Positions 33,682 to 43,829 of a DNA stretch of 64,000 nt are shown here, one piece after another; position 1 is the stretch's first letter, and the number at the start of each line of letters is the position of its first letter. Where the stretch lies: NCBI RefSeq assembly GCF_905171765.1, contig NC_053389.1, positions 781,144,772 through 781,208,771 of the forward strand, given 5' to 3'. The notes under the pieces were generated by a model, which ran no database searches, was not told the origin of the DNA, and was given only the letters and a program-made list of their open reading frames with translations. Made by a program: the position numbers and the translations under genes. The stretch comes from Bufo bufo (taxonomy: Eukaryota; Chordata; Amphibia; Anura; Bufonidae).

Positions 33682-34556
33682 AACACAGAGAGAGAATGCA
33701 CCAAACAGATATGCTACTTACTATACTGGGAAGTCATAAATGCAGGTATTAAAAGCTGAGACTTTCGCCAATATATTCCAGTCAGGAAAATATCGGAGCC
33801 CATCATGCACCACGTCACGGTCACTCAGCATGGCAGAGGGTCCTACCACTGCTCTAACTATGGTGTGAACAAGGTCTGAGGGTGATGTAATCCAGCTCAC
33901 AGCCAAGCTTCCACACAACTGCCCAGCAAGAATACTGGTGCAATGTGAACAAAGCCATACTGTGAGCCACACCCATATCAGACCATGTGATGGAGGTTAA
34001 CAGGTGCAAAAGAGTGTTGGAATGCCAGGTAAAGGCACATTCACTACATATAAAACAAGACACAAACACAGAAATATAGTGGCAATTCTGGAGGAGCTGC
34101 TCAACCCCTAACACTGTGGCGTGTCTATCATTGGGGCTGAGGACGAGGGATCCTATCACTGTGCCGTCACCGCCTGGCTCCAGTACCCCGACCACAGCTG
34201 GTACAATGCTGCCTCCACCAAGTCCAATGCCATCAGACTCTACCCCTATGCCCCAGCCCGTGATCTGCTCTTGATCCCCCTGATCGGCGGTTTTGCCAGC
34301 GCTCTGGTCGTCGGCATCACCATTTTGTCTACGGTCACCTGCTGCTATATCCGACATCTGCGCATCCGGAAGAGGTGAAGGGGCCCCCTGATAGGATCCC
34401 TCGTCCTTCATATGATTATTTGCTACATTCTGTGTAGTTTGCTCTTGTGGTGCATGTGGAACGCGCCGACATCCTCCATTGTATGCATATTTTGCTGGGG
34501 ATAGTCGATTACTGCGGTCCACATGCGGTGGGGCTGCTCCCCCAATGAAAGGTTCA
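33682..34556. mobile_element. 875-bp insertion with ~14-bp target duplication, carrying host coding sequence
   Basis: caagcctgatatgt occurs just before the insertion (about 33668-33681) and again just after it (about 34556-34569), and the right PLE arm is continuous once the insertion is ignored. The length of the duplication suggests LINE-type integration. No poly-A tail is seen at either end. A TG...CA reading of the borders (an LTR with 9-bp duplication) is also possible. It carries the Ig-type fragment described separately. Confidence 0.65.
34118..34378 (+). pseudogene. 3' coding end of an immunoglobulin-superfamily membrane protein gene
   Basis: The translation holds the end of a V-type Ig domain (AEDEGSYHCAV, with the conserved D-x-G-x-Y-x-C around the second cysteine), then a juxtamembrane stretch, one hydrophobic transmembrane helix (about 28 residues from LLLIPLIGG to VTCCYI) and a short basic tail HLRIRKR before a TGA. 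It recalls the EWI/IGSF2-3-8 group, but I do not assign a member. The Ig domain is cut at its 5' side and no exon or promoter precedes it, so this is a captured fragment and not a gene. Confidence 0.7.
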
Positions 34557-34947
34557 AGCCTGATATGTGATTATATGATCCAGATATAGGTCCACAAAAG
34601 ATATATATATATATAACCAAGTTATATCCAGGGCATTTGTTCTTATTTCGGATATTAACAGTATCTGCAATAAGCATACTAGAGCAATATAGAAATAACT
34701 GGATCTACTGTTTAATTTTTTCTTATATATTTTATTCATAAAGGTATTTTATTGTATTTTATTATATTTTAACTAAGTACAGTTATAATAAATTGTTTAA
34801 ACTCCGTGGGGCTCCGCATGTATGAGTGTGCCAATCTTATATTAACAGTTATTTCAATTTGAAGGGTGAATCATCAGATTGTGCGCATCCTGTGTTTGTG
34901 GGGTCGGTGAGCTATTTCCAAGACATCTATCAAATGTCTATTCTTGT

Positions 34948-35140
34948 CCGCAAAATTGACAGAATAGGACATGATCTATAATTTTTGCGGGGCCACGGAA
35001 TGGAGCAACGGATGCCGACAGCACACGGAGTGCTATCCGCATCTTTTGCTGCCCCATTGAAGTGAATCGTTTCGCACCCGAGCCGCAAAAAATGCGGCTC
35101 GGATGCGGAACAAAACCACGGTCGTGTGAATGAACCCTAA
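34948..35140. repeat. Right part of the interspersed repeat split by the PLE insert
   Basis: Continues the repeat begun at 31497, with alternating gcggctcggatgcgg and ccgagccgcaaaa inverted motifs, and ends near gtgtgaatgaaccct. Confidence 0.6.
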
Positions 35141-35239
35141 CTGTCATGCCTTCAACAGGCATCAATTATGTGTTCTAGTATTCATGTTGCTTTGGCTCCA
35201 TCTAATGGAAGTTTGTGCAAACAGCTTCTAGCTAGTTAG
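35141..35239. other. Short spacer, nothing seen
   Basis: Unique-looking sequence between two repeats without features. Confidence 0.3.
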
Positions 35240-35549
35240 CATTTAAAGGGAAACCTGTCATCAACTTTATGCTGACCTCACTGAGGGCAGCATAAAATAG
35301 TGATAGAAATGCTGATTTCAGCGGTGTGTCACTCATGAGCTAAAAGTAAGTGGTTGCTGAGGACTGGCATCATAATTGCAGCCCAGGCCTTGAAAAGAGT
35401 CAAATCTACCTGAGAAGAGTCATGGTTATTCATAATCTCCTGCTCTCCCGCCCATCTGCTGATGATTGGCAGTTGTCTCCTAGAGAGAAAGGGAGAAAAC
35501 TAGGTAGAAGACTGTGGCACAAATGTTGATGATAGGCTTCCTTTAAATG
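35240..35549. mobile_element. Short non-autonomous DNA element
   Basis: Inverted ends catttaaagggaaacctgtc (35240) and the complement of gataggcttcctttaaatg (ending 35549) enclose about 310 bp without coding capacity. No certain target duplication. Confidence 0.65.
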
Positions 35550-36029
35550 TATGGTGGGTCTGAAACCTCCTGGGAAAGCAACTAATCACCTGGAAGCCAA
35601 GGAACAGGACCTCCACAATCAACAGACCCCTTGGTGCTGCAGGTCATGATATAATTAATAAAGGCATCCATCGTCTGTCCATTAAAGACTGAGGGTATGT
35701 CCACATGGGATGGATATGCTGTTGATTTTCCACAGCTGCACATCAAAAAGGTTCCTAAGGAAATTATGCACCCTCTAATATCTGTCTTCATAATGTTGCA
35801 GTGATGTCTCAGACAAGTAAATCACATGAAATATGGCTCCAGACTTGTATTGGTCAAATAACCTATGAGAATTTTTCCTTCTTACCCACGCTTGCATCTG
35901 CCATACAGCCTCCTCTCTACAGATACTTGGGAATTTGAGTTTCTCGGGAATCTCCAGGGACAACTGATAAACATATGGGCAACTACCATATAACTGGGCA
36001 GTTATGTCACTGAAGCTGTTGGAAAAACT
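35550..36029. other. Intergenic, nothing supported
   Basis: No coding, RNA or repeat structure was recognised. The short open frames on the minus strand lack features. Confidence 0.35.
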
Positions 36030-36037
36030 TTAGTGAC

Positions 36038-36336
36038 CAGGAGCGTAGCTATAGGGGGTGCAGTGGTAGCAGTCTCTAACGGGCCCAGGAGCCTGAGGAG
36101 GCCCAAAGACCCTTGTGCTGGTATTATAGAAAGTGCATGCTGGTCAAATTACAGTTCTGGCTGGAAGGAAGCGGTTGGGTCAAAAGTTTGGTATGAGGGA
36201 GGTGCTGTTTCAATTTTTACCTCAGACAGCATGAAGGCTATGGGCTTACTTGCCCCTGGCCACAAAGTACTGAGGGAAGGGGGGCCCCAAGCCAAACTCT
36301 TGCACCAGGGCCCATGAGTCTTTAGCTACGCCCCTG
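36038..36336. mobile_element. 299-bp hAT MITE with exact 8-bp target duplication
   Basis: Ends caggagcgtagctata and, inverted, tttagctacgcccctg. TTAGTGAC is duplicated on both sides (36030-36037 and 36337-36344). The interior is non-coding. Confidence 0.9.
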
Positions 36337-36344
36337 TTAGTGAC

Positions 36345-36645
36345 GCAACGTCTATAAAGAGAGCATTATCTTCCCAGGGCAGCCGAATTGCCCAGAAGGG
36401 GAGGCTTCCTAAATCCCAGTGCTATACCTAGACCTATACTCATCGGAAACATCTTTTTGATGGGGACCCCATACAATTATCTTAACTTTATCTCTGCTCA
36501 TGTAGAAGCACCATACGGCGGCATACAAAGTATTCATAGAACTTTAGGGACATGAGGTCTTTGAGAGCATTTTGAAAGAACTTGGCCAAGGTAGGCAACC
36601 CTCTAAGATATATGGGTTTAGTAGAACTTTAAGAAATACTGTATA
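36345..36645. other. Intergenic, nothing supported
   Basis: No recognisable gene or repeat in this stretch before the ctagcagaaggacccggctt motif. Confidence 0.35.
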
Positions 36646-36647
36646 TG

Positions 36648-37027
36648 AAACTAGCAGAAGGACCCGGCTTCGCACGGGTATATTTCATCTATTTCATTTT
36701 ATGTTTCTGTGTGTTCCCCCATAACAATGACCTCTACAGTACCTGCCCATTTAACATTGACCTCCACAGTGCCCGCCCCTTCAACATTAACCGCCACTTT
36801 AGCATTGACCACCCCTTTGACAGTGACCTTCATAGTGGCCGCCCCTTTAACAGAGACCTCTACAGTGCCCGCCCCTTTAAAAGTGACTCACAGTGACCGC
36901 CCCTTTAACAGTGACTTGCACAGTACTCACCCCTTTAACAGTGACTTTCACAGTGACCGCCCCTTTAACAGTGACCTTTATAGCGCCTGCCCCTTTAATA
37001 ACAGTGACCTCCACTGTGCCCGCCCCT
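36648..37027. repeat. Start of a minisatellite-bearing repeat (ctagcagaaggacccggctt)
   Basis: Begins with ctagcagaaggacccggctt, a start motif seen in dispersed repeats of many animals. It continues into a 30-bp minisatellite (unit gacctccacagtgcccgccc plus tttaacagt, about 36720-37027). The array is cut at TTAA by the element 37032-41599 and resumes for one unit at 41604-41640. The probable other end of this repeat lies at 62990-63175. Confidence 0.6.
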
Positions 37028-37455
37028 TTAACCTCTTAAGGACACAGGTAGTACAGGTACGCTCTGATGTCCTGGTACTTAAGGACACAGGGCGTACCTG
37101 TACGTCCTGAGTATTTCCGATCACCGCCGCGCGGTGATCGGAACAAGGTGCCTGCTCAAATCATTGAGCAGGCACCTTGGGTCAATGCGCGGGGGATCCC
37201 ACTGACCCTACCGTGTCGGCGATCGCCGCAAACCGCAGGTCAAATCAGAACTGCGGTTTGCGGCGGGCGGCGGTGACATCGGGTCCCCGTGCGGCTGTAA
37301 TGGGGACCCGATGGAATGGAAGGCAGCGCGATGCCTTCCTTAGGCCTCGTGGCTGCCTTCTGGTGGAGACCCTGTGAGATCCAGCCCCCTGGATCTCACA
37401 GGCCGGAAGCTGTATGAGTAATACTCCACCCGGCCTTGGTGTTATAAAAGCTCTA

Positions 37456-39017
37456 CAGGGAGTGCAGAATTATTAGGCAAGTTGTATTTTTGAGGATTAA
37501 TTTTATTATTGAACAACAACCATGTTCTCAATGAACCCAAAAAACTCATTAATATCAAAGCTGAATATTTTTGGAAGTAGTTTTTAGTTTGTTTTTAGTT
37601 TTAGCTATTTTAGGGGGATATCTGTGTGTGCAGGTGACTATTACTGTGCATAATTATTAGGCAACTTAACAAAAAACAAATATATACCCATTTCAATTAT
37701 TTATTTTACCAGTGAAACCAATATAACATCTCAACATTCACAAATATACATTTCTGACATTCAAAAACAAAACAAAAACAAATCAGTGACCAATATAGCC
37801 ACCTTTCTTTGCAAGGACACTCAAAAGCCTGCCATCCATGGATTCTGTCAGTGTTTTGATCTGTTCACCATCAACATTGCGTGCAGCAGCAACCACAGCC
37901 TCCCAGACACTGTTCAGAGAGGTGTACTATTTTCCCTCCTTGTAAATCTCACATTTGATGATGGACCACAGGTTCTCAATGGGGTTCAGATCAGGTGAAC
38001 AAGGAGGCCATGTCATTAGATTTTCTTCTTTTATACCCTTTCTTGCCAGCCACGCTGTGGAGTACTTGGACGCGTGTGATGGAGCATTGTCCTGCATGAA
38101 AATCATGTTTTTCTTGAAGGATGCAGACTTCTTCCTGTACCACTGCTTGAAGAAGGTGTCTTCCAGAAACTGGCAGTAGGACTGGGAGTTGAGCTTGACT
38201 CCATCCTCAACCCGAAAAGGCCCCACAAGCTCATCTTTGATGATACCAGCCCAAACCAGTACTCCACCTTCACCGTGCTGGCGTCTGAGTCGGACTGGAG
38301 CTCTCTGCCATTTACCAATCCAGCCACAGGCCCATCCATCTGGCCCATCAAGACTCACTCTCATTTCATCAGTCCATAAAACCTTAGAAAAATCAGTCTT
38401 GAGATATTTCTTGGCCCAGTCTTGACGTTTCAGCTTGTGTGTCTTGTTCAGTGGTGGTCGTCTTTCAGCCTTTCTTACCTTGGCCATGTCTCTGAGTATT
38501 GCACACCTTGTGCTTTTGGGCACTCCAGTGATGTTGCAGCTCTGAAATATGGCCAAACTGGTGGCAAGTGGCATCTTGGCAGCTGCACGCTTGACTTTTC
38601 TCAGTTCATGGGCAGTTATTTTGCGCCTTGGTTTTTCCACACGATTCTTGCGACCCTGTTGACTATTTTGAATGAAACGCTTGATTGTTCGATGATCACG
38701 CTTCAGAAGCTTTGCAATTTTAAGAGTGCTGCATCCCTCTGCAAGATATCTCACTATTTTTGACTTTTCTGAGCCTGTCAGGTCCTTCTTTTGACCCATT
38801 TTGCCAAAGGAAAGGAAGTTGCCTAATAATTATGCACACCTAATATAGGGTGTTGATGTCATTAGACCACACCCCTTCTCATTACAGAGATGCACATCAC
38901 CTAATATGCTTAATTGGTAGTAGGCTTTCGAGCCTATACAGCTTGGAGTAAGACAACATGCATAAAGAGGATGATGTGGTCAAAATACTCATTTGCCTAA
39001 TAATTCTGCACACAGTG
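37456..39017 (-). mobile_element. Tc1/mariner DD37E element
   Basis: Inverted ends share tgcagaattattaggcaa (about 37463-37480 and, inverted, 38993-39010), and TA stands on both sides (37454-37455 and 39018-39019). The 1562-bp element encodes one transposase on the minus strand. The near-complete gene suggests recent activity. Confidence 0.9.
37783..38799 (-). pseudogene. Tc1-type transposase (DD37E), one internal stop
   Basis: The first 290 codons are open. They include an N-terminal helix-turn-helix (about 10-50: EKSKIVRYLAEG, TLKIAKLLKRDHRTIKRFI), a second DNA-binding region to about 110, and the catalytic triad D144 (VLWTDE), D237 (FMQDNAPSH) and E275 (DLNPIENLW), with 37 residues between the last two. 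A TAG at 37927-37929 ends the frame. The same frame then stays open for 47 more codons, ending in AKKGGYIGH, the expected C-terminus. So one nonsense change separates it from a full 338-codon gene. Truncation of only the C-terminal helix might or might not abolish activity. Confidence 0.93.
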
Positions 39018-39019
39018 TA

Positions 39020-39660
39020 GTCCAGGTGTCCTCTAAAGTAGTTGGGGGACACCATATAGATAGTGTAGCTGGTTCAGCTATTTCAGGGCGGGCTTTTACT
39101 GGGAACAGGCAATGTGTTTGGTGGGTGCCTGTTCCCCATGCTCCAGTCCGGGACTTAGGGCATGCTCATGTCCAGGAATCCTATTTAATCCTGCTACTGG
39201 ATCTTGGGTGTGGCTCACTCTGGAGTGTCTTGTGAAGCAGAGTCCTGGTGAGGCTCTGTGTGAGTGGTCTCAGCCGGGTGAGCTGAGGGGCCACGAGGCT
39301 AGGCGATAGCCTGAACTTTTGGGGACACGGTGACGCCTGTGAAACAAGGATCACGAGGCCAGAGTCGGGAGGACTACTGGGCCACAATCCCCCAAAAGGT
39401 ATTGAAGTGTCACAGCCTGGATGTTGCTGGGCTGAATGGCTGAGGAAAGCCGCATTTGTGTTCCATGTGTGAACAGGGCTCTCTAGGTGAGTCAGGGATA
39501 TGCTTATGTGTTTAGTTAGAGCCTAGCCGGGCAAGGGTTTGTGTGGATGTCACACATGATAAGTTGAAGCTGCGACTTCTTAACCTGCGCTTTGCTAAAG
39601 TGTCTGAAATAAAGCAAGAGTTTGGACAATCGTGTCTGCGAAGATATCTGTGAGTGTGAC
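39020..39660 (+). mobile_element. LTR-like fragment related to 23172-23814
   Basis: From about 39230 the order of motifs (gaggctctgtgtgagtggtc, cacgaggctaggcgatagcc, ccacaatcccccaaaag, gagcctagccgggcaag) parallels 23340-23810, ending with AATAAA (about 39608) and gtgtgacccccta. No primer-binding site or coding region follows, so it is a solo or truncated LTR inside the TTAA element. Confidence 0.6.
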
Positions 39661-40094
39661 CCCCTAAAAAGAAAGTAAAAAAAAAAAAATTTCCCCCAAA
39701 TAAAGTAAAAAAAATAAATTGGTAAAAAATAGGAAAAAGACATTAGGTATCGCCGTGTCCGTATCAACCGGCTCTATAAACATATCACATGACCTAACAC
39801 CTCAGATGAACACCGTAAAAAATAAAAACTGTGCTAAATAAACCATGTTTTGTCACCTTACATCACAAAAAGTACAACAGTAAGCGATCAAAAAGGCGTA
39901 TGCCCACCAAAATAGTACCAATCTAACCGTCACCTCATCCCGCAAAAAATTAGCCCCTACCTAAGACAATCGCCAAAGAAAAAATAAATAAATAAATGGC
40001 TCAGACTATGGAGACACTAAAACATCATTTTCTGTGTTTTAAAAGGGCTATTATTATTATTATTATTGTGTAAATCTTAAGTAAATTGAAAAAA

Positions 40095-40097
<3 letters not shown>

Positions 40098-40136
<39 letters not shown>
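40098..40136. repeat. (TA)n microsatellite
   Basis: An uninterrupted TA tract of about 20 units within the TTAA element. Confidence 0.95.
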
Positions 40137-40138
<2 letters not shown>

Positions 40139-41603
40139 TATCGCCACGTCCGTAATAACCTGCTCTATAAAAATATCACATGACCTAACCCCTCAGGTGA
40201 ACAAAAAAAAAAAAAAAAAGTGTAAAAAAAGCTATTTTTTGTCACCTTACATCACAAAAAGTGTAATAGCAAGCGAACAAAAAGTAATACGCACCCCAAA
40301 ATAGTGCAAATCAAACCGTCATCTCATCCTGCAAAGATCATACCCTACCCAAGATAATCGCCCAAAAACTGAAAAAACTATGGCTCTCAGACTATGGAAA
40401 CACTAAAACATATTTTTTTTGTTTTCAAGAAATGAAATCATTGTGTAAAACTTATATAAATAAAAAATTTGAATACATATTAGGTATCGCCGTGTCCGTG
40501 ACAACCTGCTCTATAAAAATACCACATGATGTAACCTGTCAGATGAATGTTGTAAATAAAAAAAAAACGGTGTCAAAACAGCTACCGTATTTCTTGTTAC
40601 CTTGCCTCACAAAAAGTGTAATATAGAGCAACCAAAAATCATATGTACCCTAAGATAGTACCAACAAAACTACCACCCTATCCCGTAGTTTCTAAAATGG
40701 GGTCACTTTTTTGGAGTTTCTACTCTAGGGGTGCATCAGGGGGGCTTCAAATGGGACATGGTGTCAAAAAACCAGTCTAGCAAAATCTGCCTTCCAAAAA
40801 CCGTATGGCATTCCTTTCCTTCTGCGCCCTGCCGTGTGCCCATACAGCAGTTTACGACGACATATGGGGTGTTTCTGTAAACTACAGAATTAGCTCCATA
40901 AATATTGAGTTTTGTTTGGCTGTTAACCCTTGCTTTGTAACTGGAAAAAAAATATTAAAATGGAAAATCTGCCCAAAAAGTGAAATTTTGAAATTGTATC
41001 TCTATTTTCCATTAATTCTTGTGGAACACCTAAAAGGGTTAACAAAGTTTGTAAAATCAGTTTTGAATACCTTGAGGGGTGTAGTTTCTAGAATGGGGTC
41101 CTTTTTGGGTGGTTTCTATTATGTAAGCCTCGCAAAGTGACTTCAGACCTGAACTGGTCCTTAAAAAGTGAGTTTTAAAGAATTTCAGAAAAATTTCAAG
41201 ATTTGCTTCTAAACTTCTAAGCCTTGTAACATCCCCAAAAAATAAAATTGAATTCCCAAAATGATCCAAACATGAAGTAGACATATGGGGAATGTAAAGT
41301 AATAACTATTTTTTGGAGGTATTACTATGTATTATAGAAGTAGAGAAATTGAAACTTAAAAATTAGCAAATGTTTTCAAATTTTTGGTAAATTTGGTATT
41401 TTTTTTATAAATAATAAAAAACATTTTTTTACTCTATTTTACCAGTGTCATGAAGTACAATATGGGACGAAAAAACTATCTCAGAATGGCCTGGATAAGT
41501 CAAAGCGTTTTAAAGTTATCACCACATAAAGTGACACTGGTCAGATTAGCAAAAAATGGCCTGGTCCTTAAGGTGAAAATGAGCCCAGTCCCTAAGGGGT
41601 TAA

Positions 41604-41697
41604 AAACAGTGACCTCCACAGTGCCCGCCCCTTTAAGCAGTAAAGAAAAATGACTGGGTTGTTATGGAAACCTGGAGTAAAACTGTGTTTATTAGAC
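41604..41697. repeat. Resumed minisatellite-bearing repeat
   Basis: One unit of the 30-bp minisatellite (gacctccacagtgcccgccc) followed by the flank into which the PLE inserted (actgtgtttattagac). Confidence 0.7.
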
Positions 41698-41790
41698 GGT
41701 TTAAGAAAATTAGGACCACTTTCCGGCGCTGTAGGTATATAAAATCGATCCGCTCGACGGCTTGGGTGTTTTTTCTTTAATGATGATAAA

Positions 41791-41837
41791 GCTGTCTACG
41801 CTTTTCAAGGGCGTACAGCCCTCTTCCTCAGGACAGT
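41791..41837 (-). ncRNA. Hammerhead ribozyme-like motif 2
   Basis: On the minus strand: stem I CTGTC (41836-41832), core CTGAGGA (41831-41825), stem II GAGGGC/GCCCTT, core GAAA (41806-41803), short stem III segment AAGCGT, residue A (41797), and closing GACAG (41796-41792). Same layout as motif 4 at the opposite end of the PLE. The cleavage-site residue is A and stem III is not self-complementary, so it may be weaker than motif 3. Confidence 0.6.
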
Positions 41838-42513
41838 ATGCTTTATGGAGTGTTGATAAGAACATGCATTGTATTTAAAACAGTTTTGGCGCCCTGCAGG
41901 AGAAAAAGGGGGCGTGGCTTTTGTTTTTCTTCTTATAAAAGAGATTTATCAACAACGGGCACTCGCTCTAGTAAGGAGAAAGTTTTAGACTTGTACAGAA
42001 AATATATAGATAAACAAGTAAATAAATATATGCATACATACCATAGGTTTAGAAATAGCAGTAAAATTTAGGCCAAATAGGAGTAAAAAATTTATAATAA
42101 AAAAGATAAAATGACAACAAGAATAAAATCCATATAGAGGTTCACACCACCTTAGTTAGGCAGGTGGAAACTTTACAGACGTGGGGGGGGGTTATGGAAA
42201 GCGTATTTTTAGTTAATCAGACCGATAAAATAGTAGAATTACATTAGTGGATGCCTATGTGTTAAAACTAGAACACTAATGTATACCGTGTACACTAAAC
42301 TAGCAGCACTTATGGTGCACAGTATGGGGGTGCTGCTACCAAATCGCTGGCTTGAAGGCTTATTGGTTGTTACACCCTATGTGGTGTTGCTAGAGAAGGA
42401 CATTGGGTTTGGGTCGAAGCATCGTAATGAATTATTTGTTATGGGGGTGTATCTGGAAACAGTGTAATGGTAGATAACCGATTTTCATAGATTGCCGCTG
42501 TTGGAGGGAAATA

Positions 42514-43260
42514 TTAGGAAAGACAGATCGTCACTTTGGTGGACTGGTACTGTTGAAGTTGTTTTAGAATGGTCTCGCTTATTTCGTTAAGACCATGTGG
42601 AGTGAGTGTGCCTAGCTGGTATATCCAATAGACTTCTCTTTTCTGTAGGTTCTCAAACCTATTACATGGATTTTCAGGTATGAAGTCGATCGGAGTGATT
42701 ATGAGCTTGTGTTTCTTTTTCGGGGGTGTTTGCGCAATGCCTGGAGACACCGTGCTTTAAATATTGTTTCCAGATGTTGTATCGGTGTTGATTTACCCGG
42801 CAATGGAGAGCTTGTGTGGTGAGACCTACACATTGTAGGCCGCATTCACATTCGATCAGATATATGACGTAGGACGAAGGAAATGTAAGATGATATTATA
42901 TTGGGAATGTAGTACTGTTGTGGTTGGAAGAAAAAGTTGTTTTGTTGTGTGTGATGATGCTGCAACACAGACAGTTCTTTGCCCCACATCTGTAGCTCCC
43001 CTTCTTGATGTCGTTGTTAGGTGTGTTTTTTATTTTAGGCTCCATGTGTTGTTTTGGTCTACTTTGAGCCTGTATGTTTTTAATGGTTGGTGCTCTCCTA
43101 TAAGTAATTTTGGGGATGCCTAGGAGGTATTTGGTCAGGTATGGGTCCTGTTGGAGAATATGCCAATGTTTTTCAAGGCTTTTCTGAATATATGAGTTGG
43201 ATGTGTTCTACTGAGTGATGAACCGTACCTCTTCTGTTGTTTTCTGAATGTTAGTATGGT
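42514..43260 (-). pseudogene. PLE GIY-YIG endonuclease region
   Basis: The minus strand shows VIYLIECECGLQ followed by CVGLT (42800-42870), the IY...YVG signature of the PLE nuclease, with the second tyrosine changed to cysteine. The inverted copy at 56680-56730 keeps YVG. Then comes HCRVNQHRYNIWKQYLKH and, after a frameshift, the C-terminal block ENLQKREVYWIYQLGTL (42514-42750). The upstream cysteine-containing linker (about 42940-43140) is frame-damaged. The nuclease nicks target DNA to prime reverse transcription. Confidence 0.82.
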
Positions 43261-43829
43261 GACCAAGACCAAGCATTCCTCTTGCGGCTTTTGGCTGCTT
43301 CTTTTCATGGCATTTTTATTGAGTAGTTTAGGATAGCCTTTCTCCTTGAATCTATTTTCCAGGATTTTAGTTTGTAGTCTTCATCCTTGGTGCAATTGCG
43401 TCTTATTCTCCTACATTGACTGTAAGGTATGTTTTTTAGCCACTTTCTATGGTGAAAGCTGGTATAGTGGATATAACTGTTCAAGTCCACTGCCTTGAAA
43501 TATTTTTTTGTGGTTAGCTGCTTCTTTGCGACTGAAATGATGATGTCAAGGAACTCTATTTCAGTGTTACTGAATTTTGGGGTGAGAGAGATAACCCAAT
43601 CAGTCCCATCTAATACTTCACAGAACGTATTTGCAGTTTCTTCACTCCCATCTCAGATCATAAACAGGTCATCAATGTATCTTCTGTAATATTTGATTCA
43701 TCCTTGGAAGATGGGGTGATTTATGATTAATTTTTCTTCAAATTGCCCCATAAATCTATTAGCGAAGGCCGGCGTTACCCGAGTCCCCATAGCGGTCCCT
43801 CTATGCTGATGGTAAGTGGTGTTATTATA
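43261..43829 (-). pseudogene. PLE reverse transcriptase, C-terminal half
   Basis: The minus strand reads HRGTAMGTRVTPAFANRFMG (about 43735-43800), then after one stop the catalytic YIDD box (RRYIDDLF, about 43665-43690), followed by LTPKFSNTEIEFLDIIIS and RKWLKNIPYSQCRRIRRNC. This order is that of PLE RT motifs 4 to 7. The gene is split from its N-terminal half by the DD41D element. Confidence 0.88.

Larger units (their letters stand above)
31616..34931. mobile_element. PLE-type insert built of inverted arms, with 16-bp target duplication
   Basis: The sequence aaatgtctattcttgt flanks the insert (31600-31615 and 34932-34947), a long duplication typical of target-primed retrotransposition. The left arm (about 31620-32480) and right arm (33090-33681 plus 34557-34860) are reverse complements, for example gcagatagttgctacc versus ggtagcaactatctgc. 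The centre contains a perfect hairpin (32483-32632), A/T-rich sequence and a hammerhead motif (33013-33089). No RT coding is present, so it is a non-autonomous or rearranged PLE terminus pair. Confidence 0.7.
37032..41599. mobile_element. 4.6-kb TTAA-target DNA element, composite
   Basis: Ends cctcttaaggac (37032) and the complement of gtccctaagggg (ending 41599), with TTAA on both sides (37028-37031 and 41600-41603). The right 1.9 kb (39660-41599) is a reverse-oriented relative of 17698-20050. The left part carries GC-rich hairpins (for example ccgatcaccgcc/ggcggtgatcgg, about 37117-37141). Two younger pieces lie inside: a DD37E Tc1 element (37456-39017) and an LTR-like fragment (39020-39660). 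It has no transposase of its own. Confidence 0.8.
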
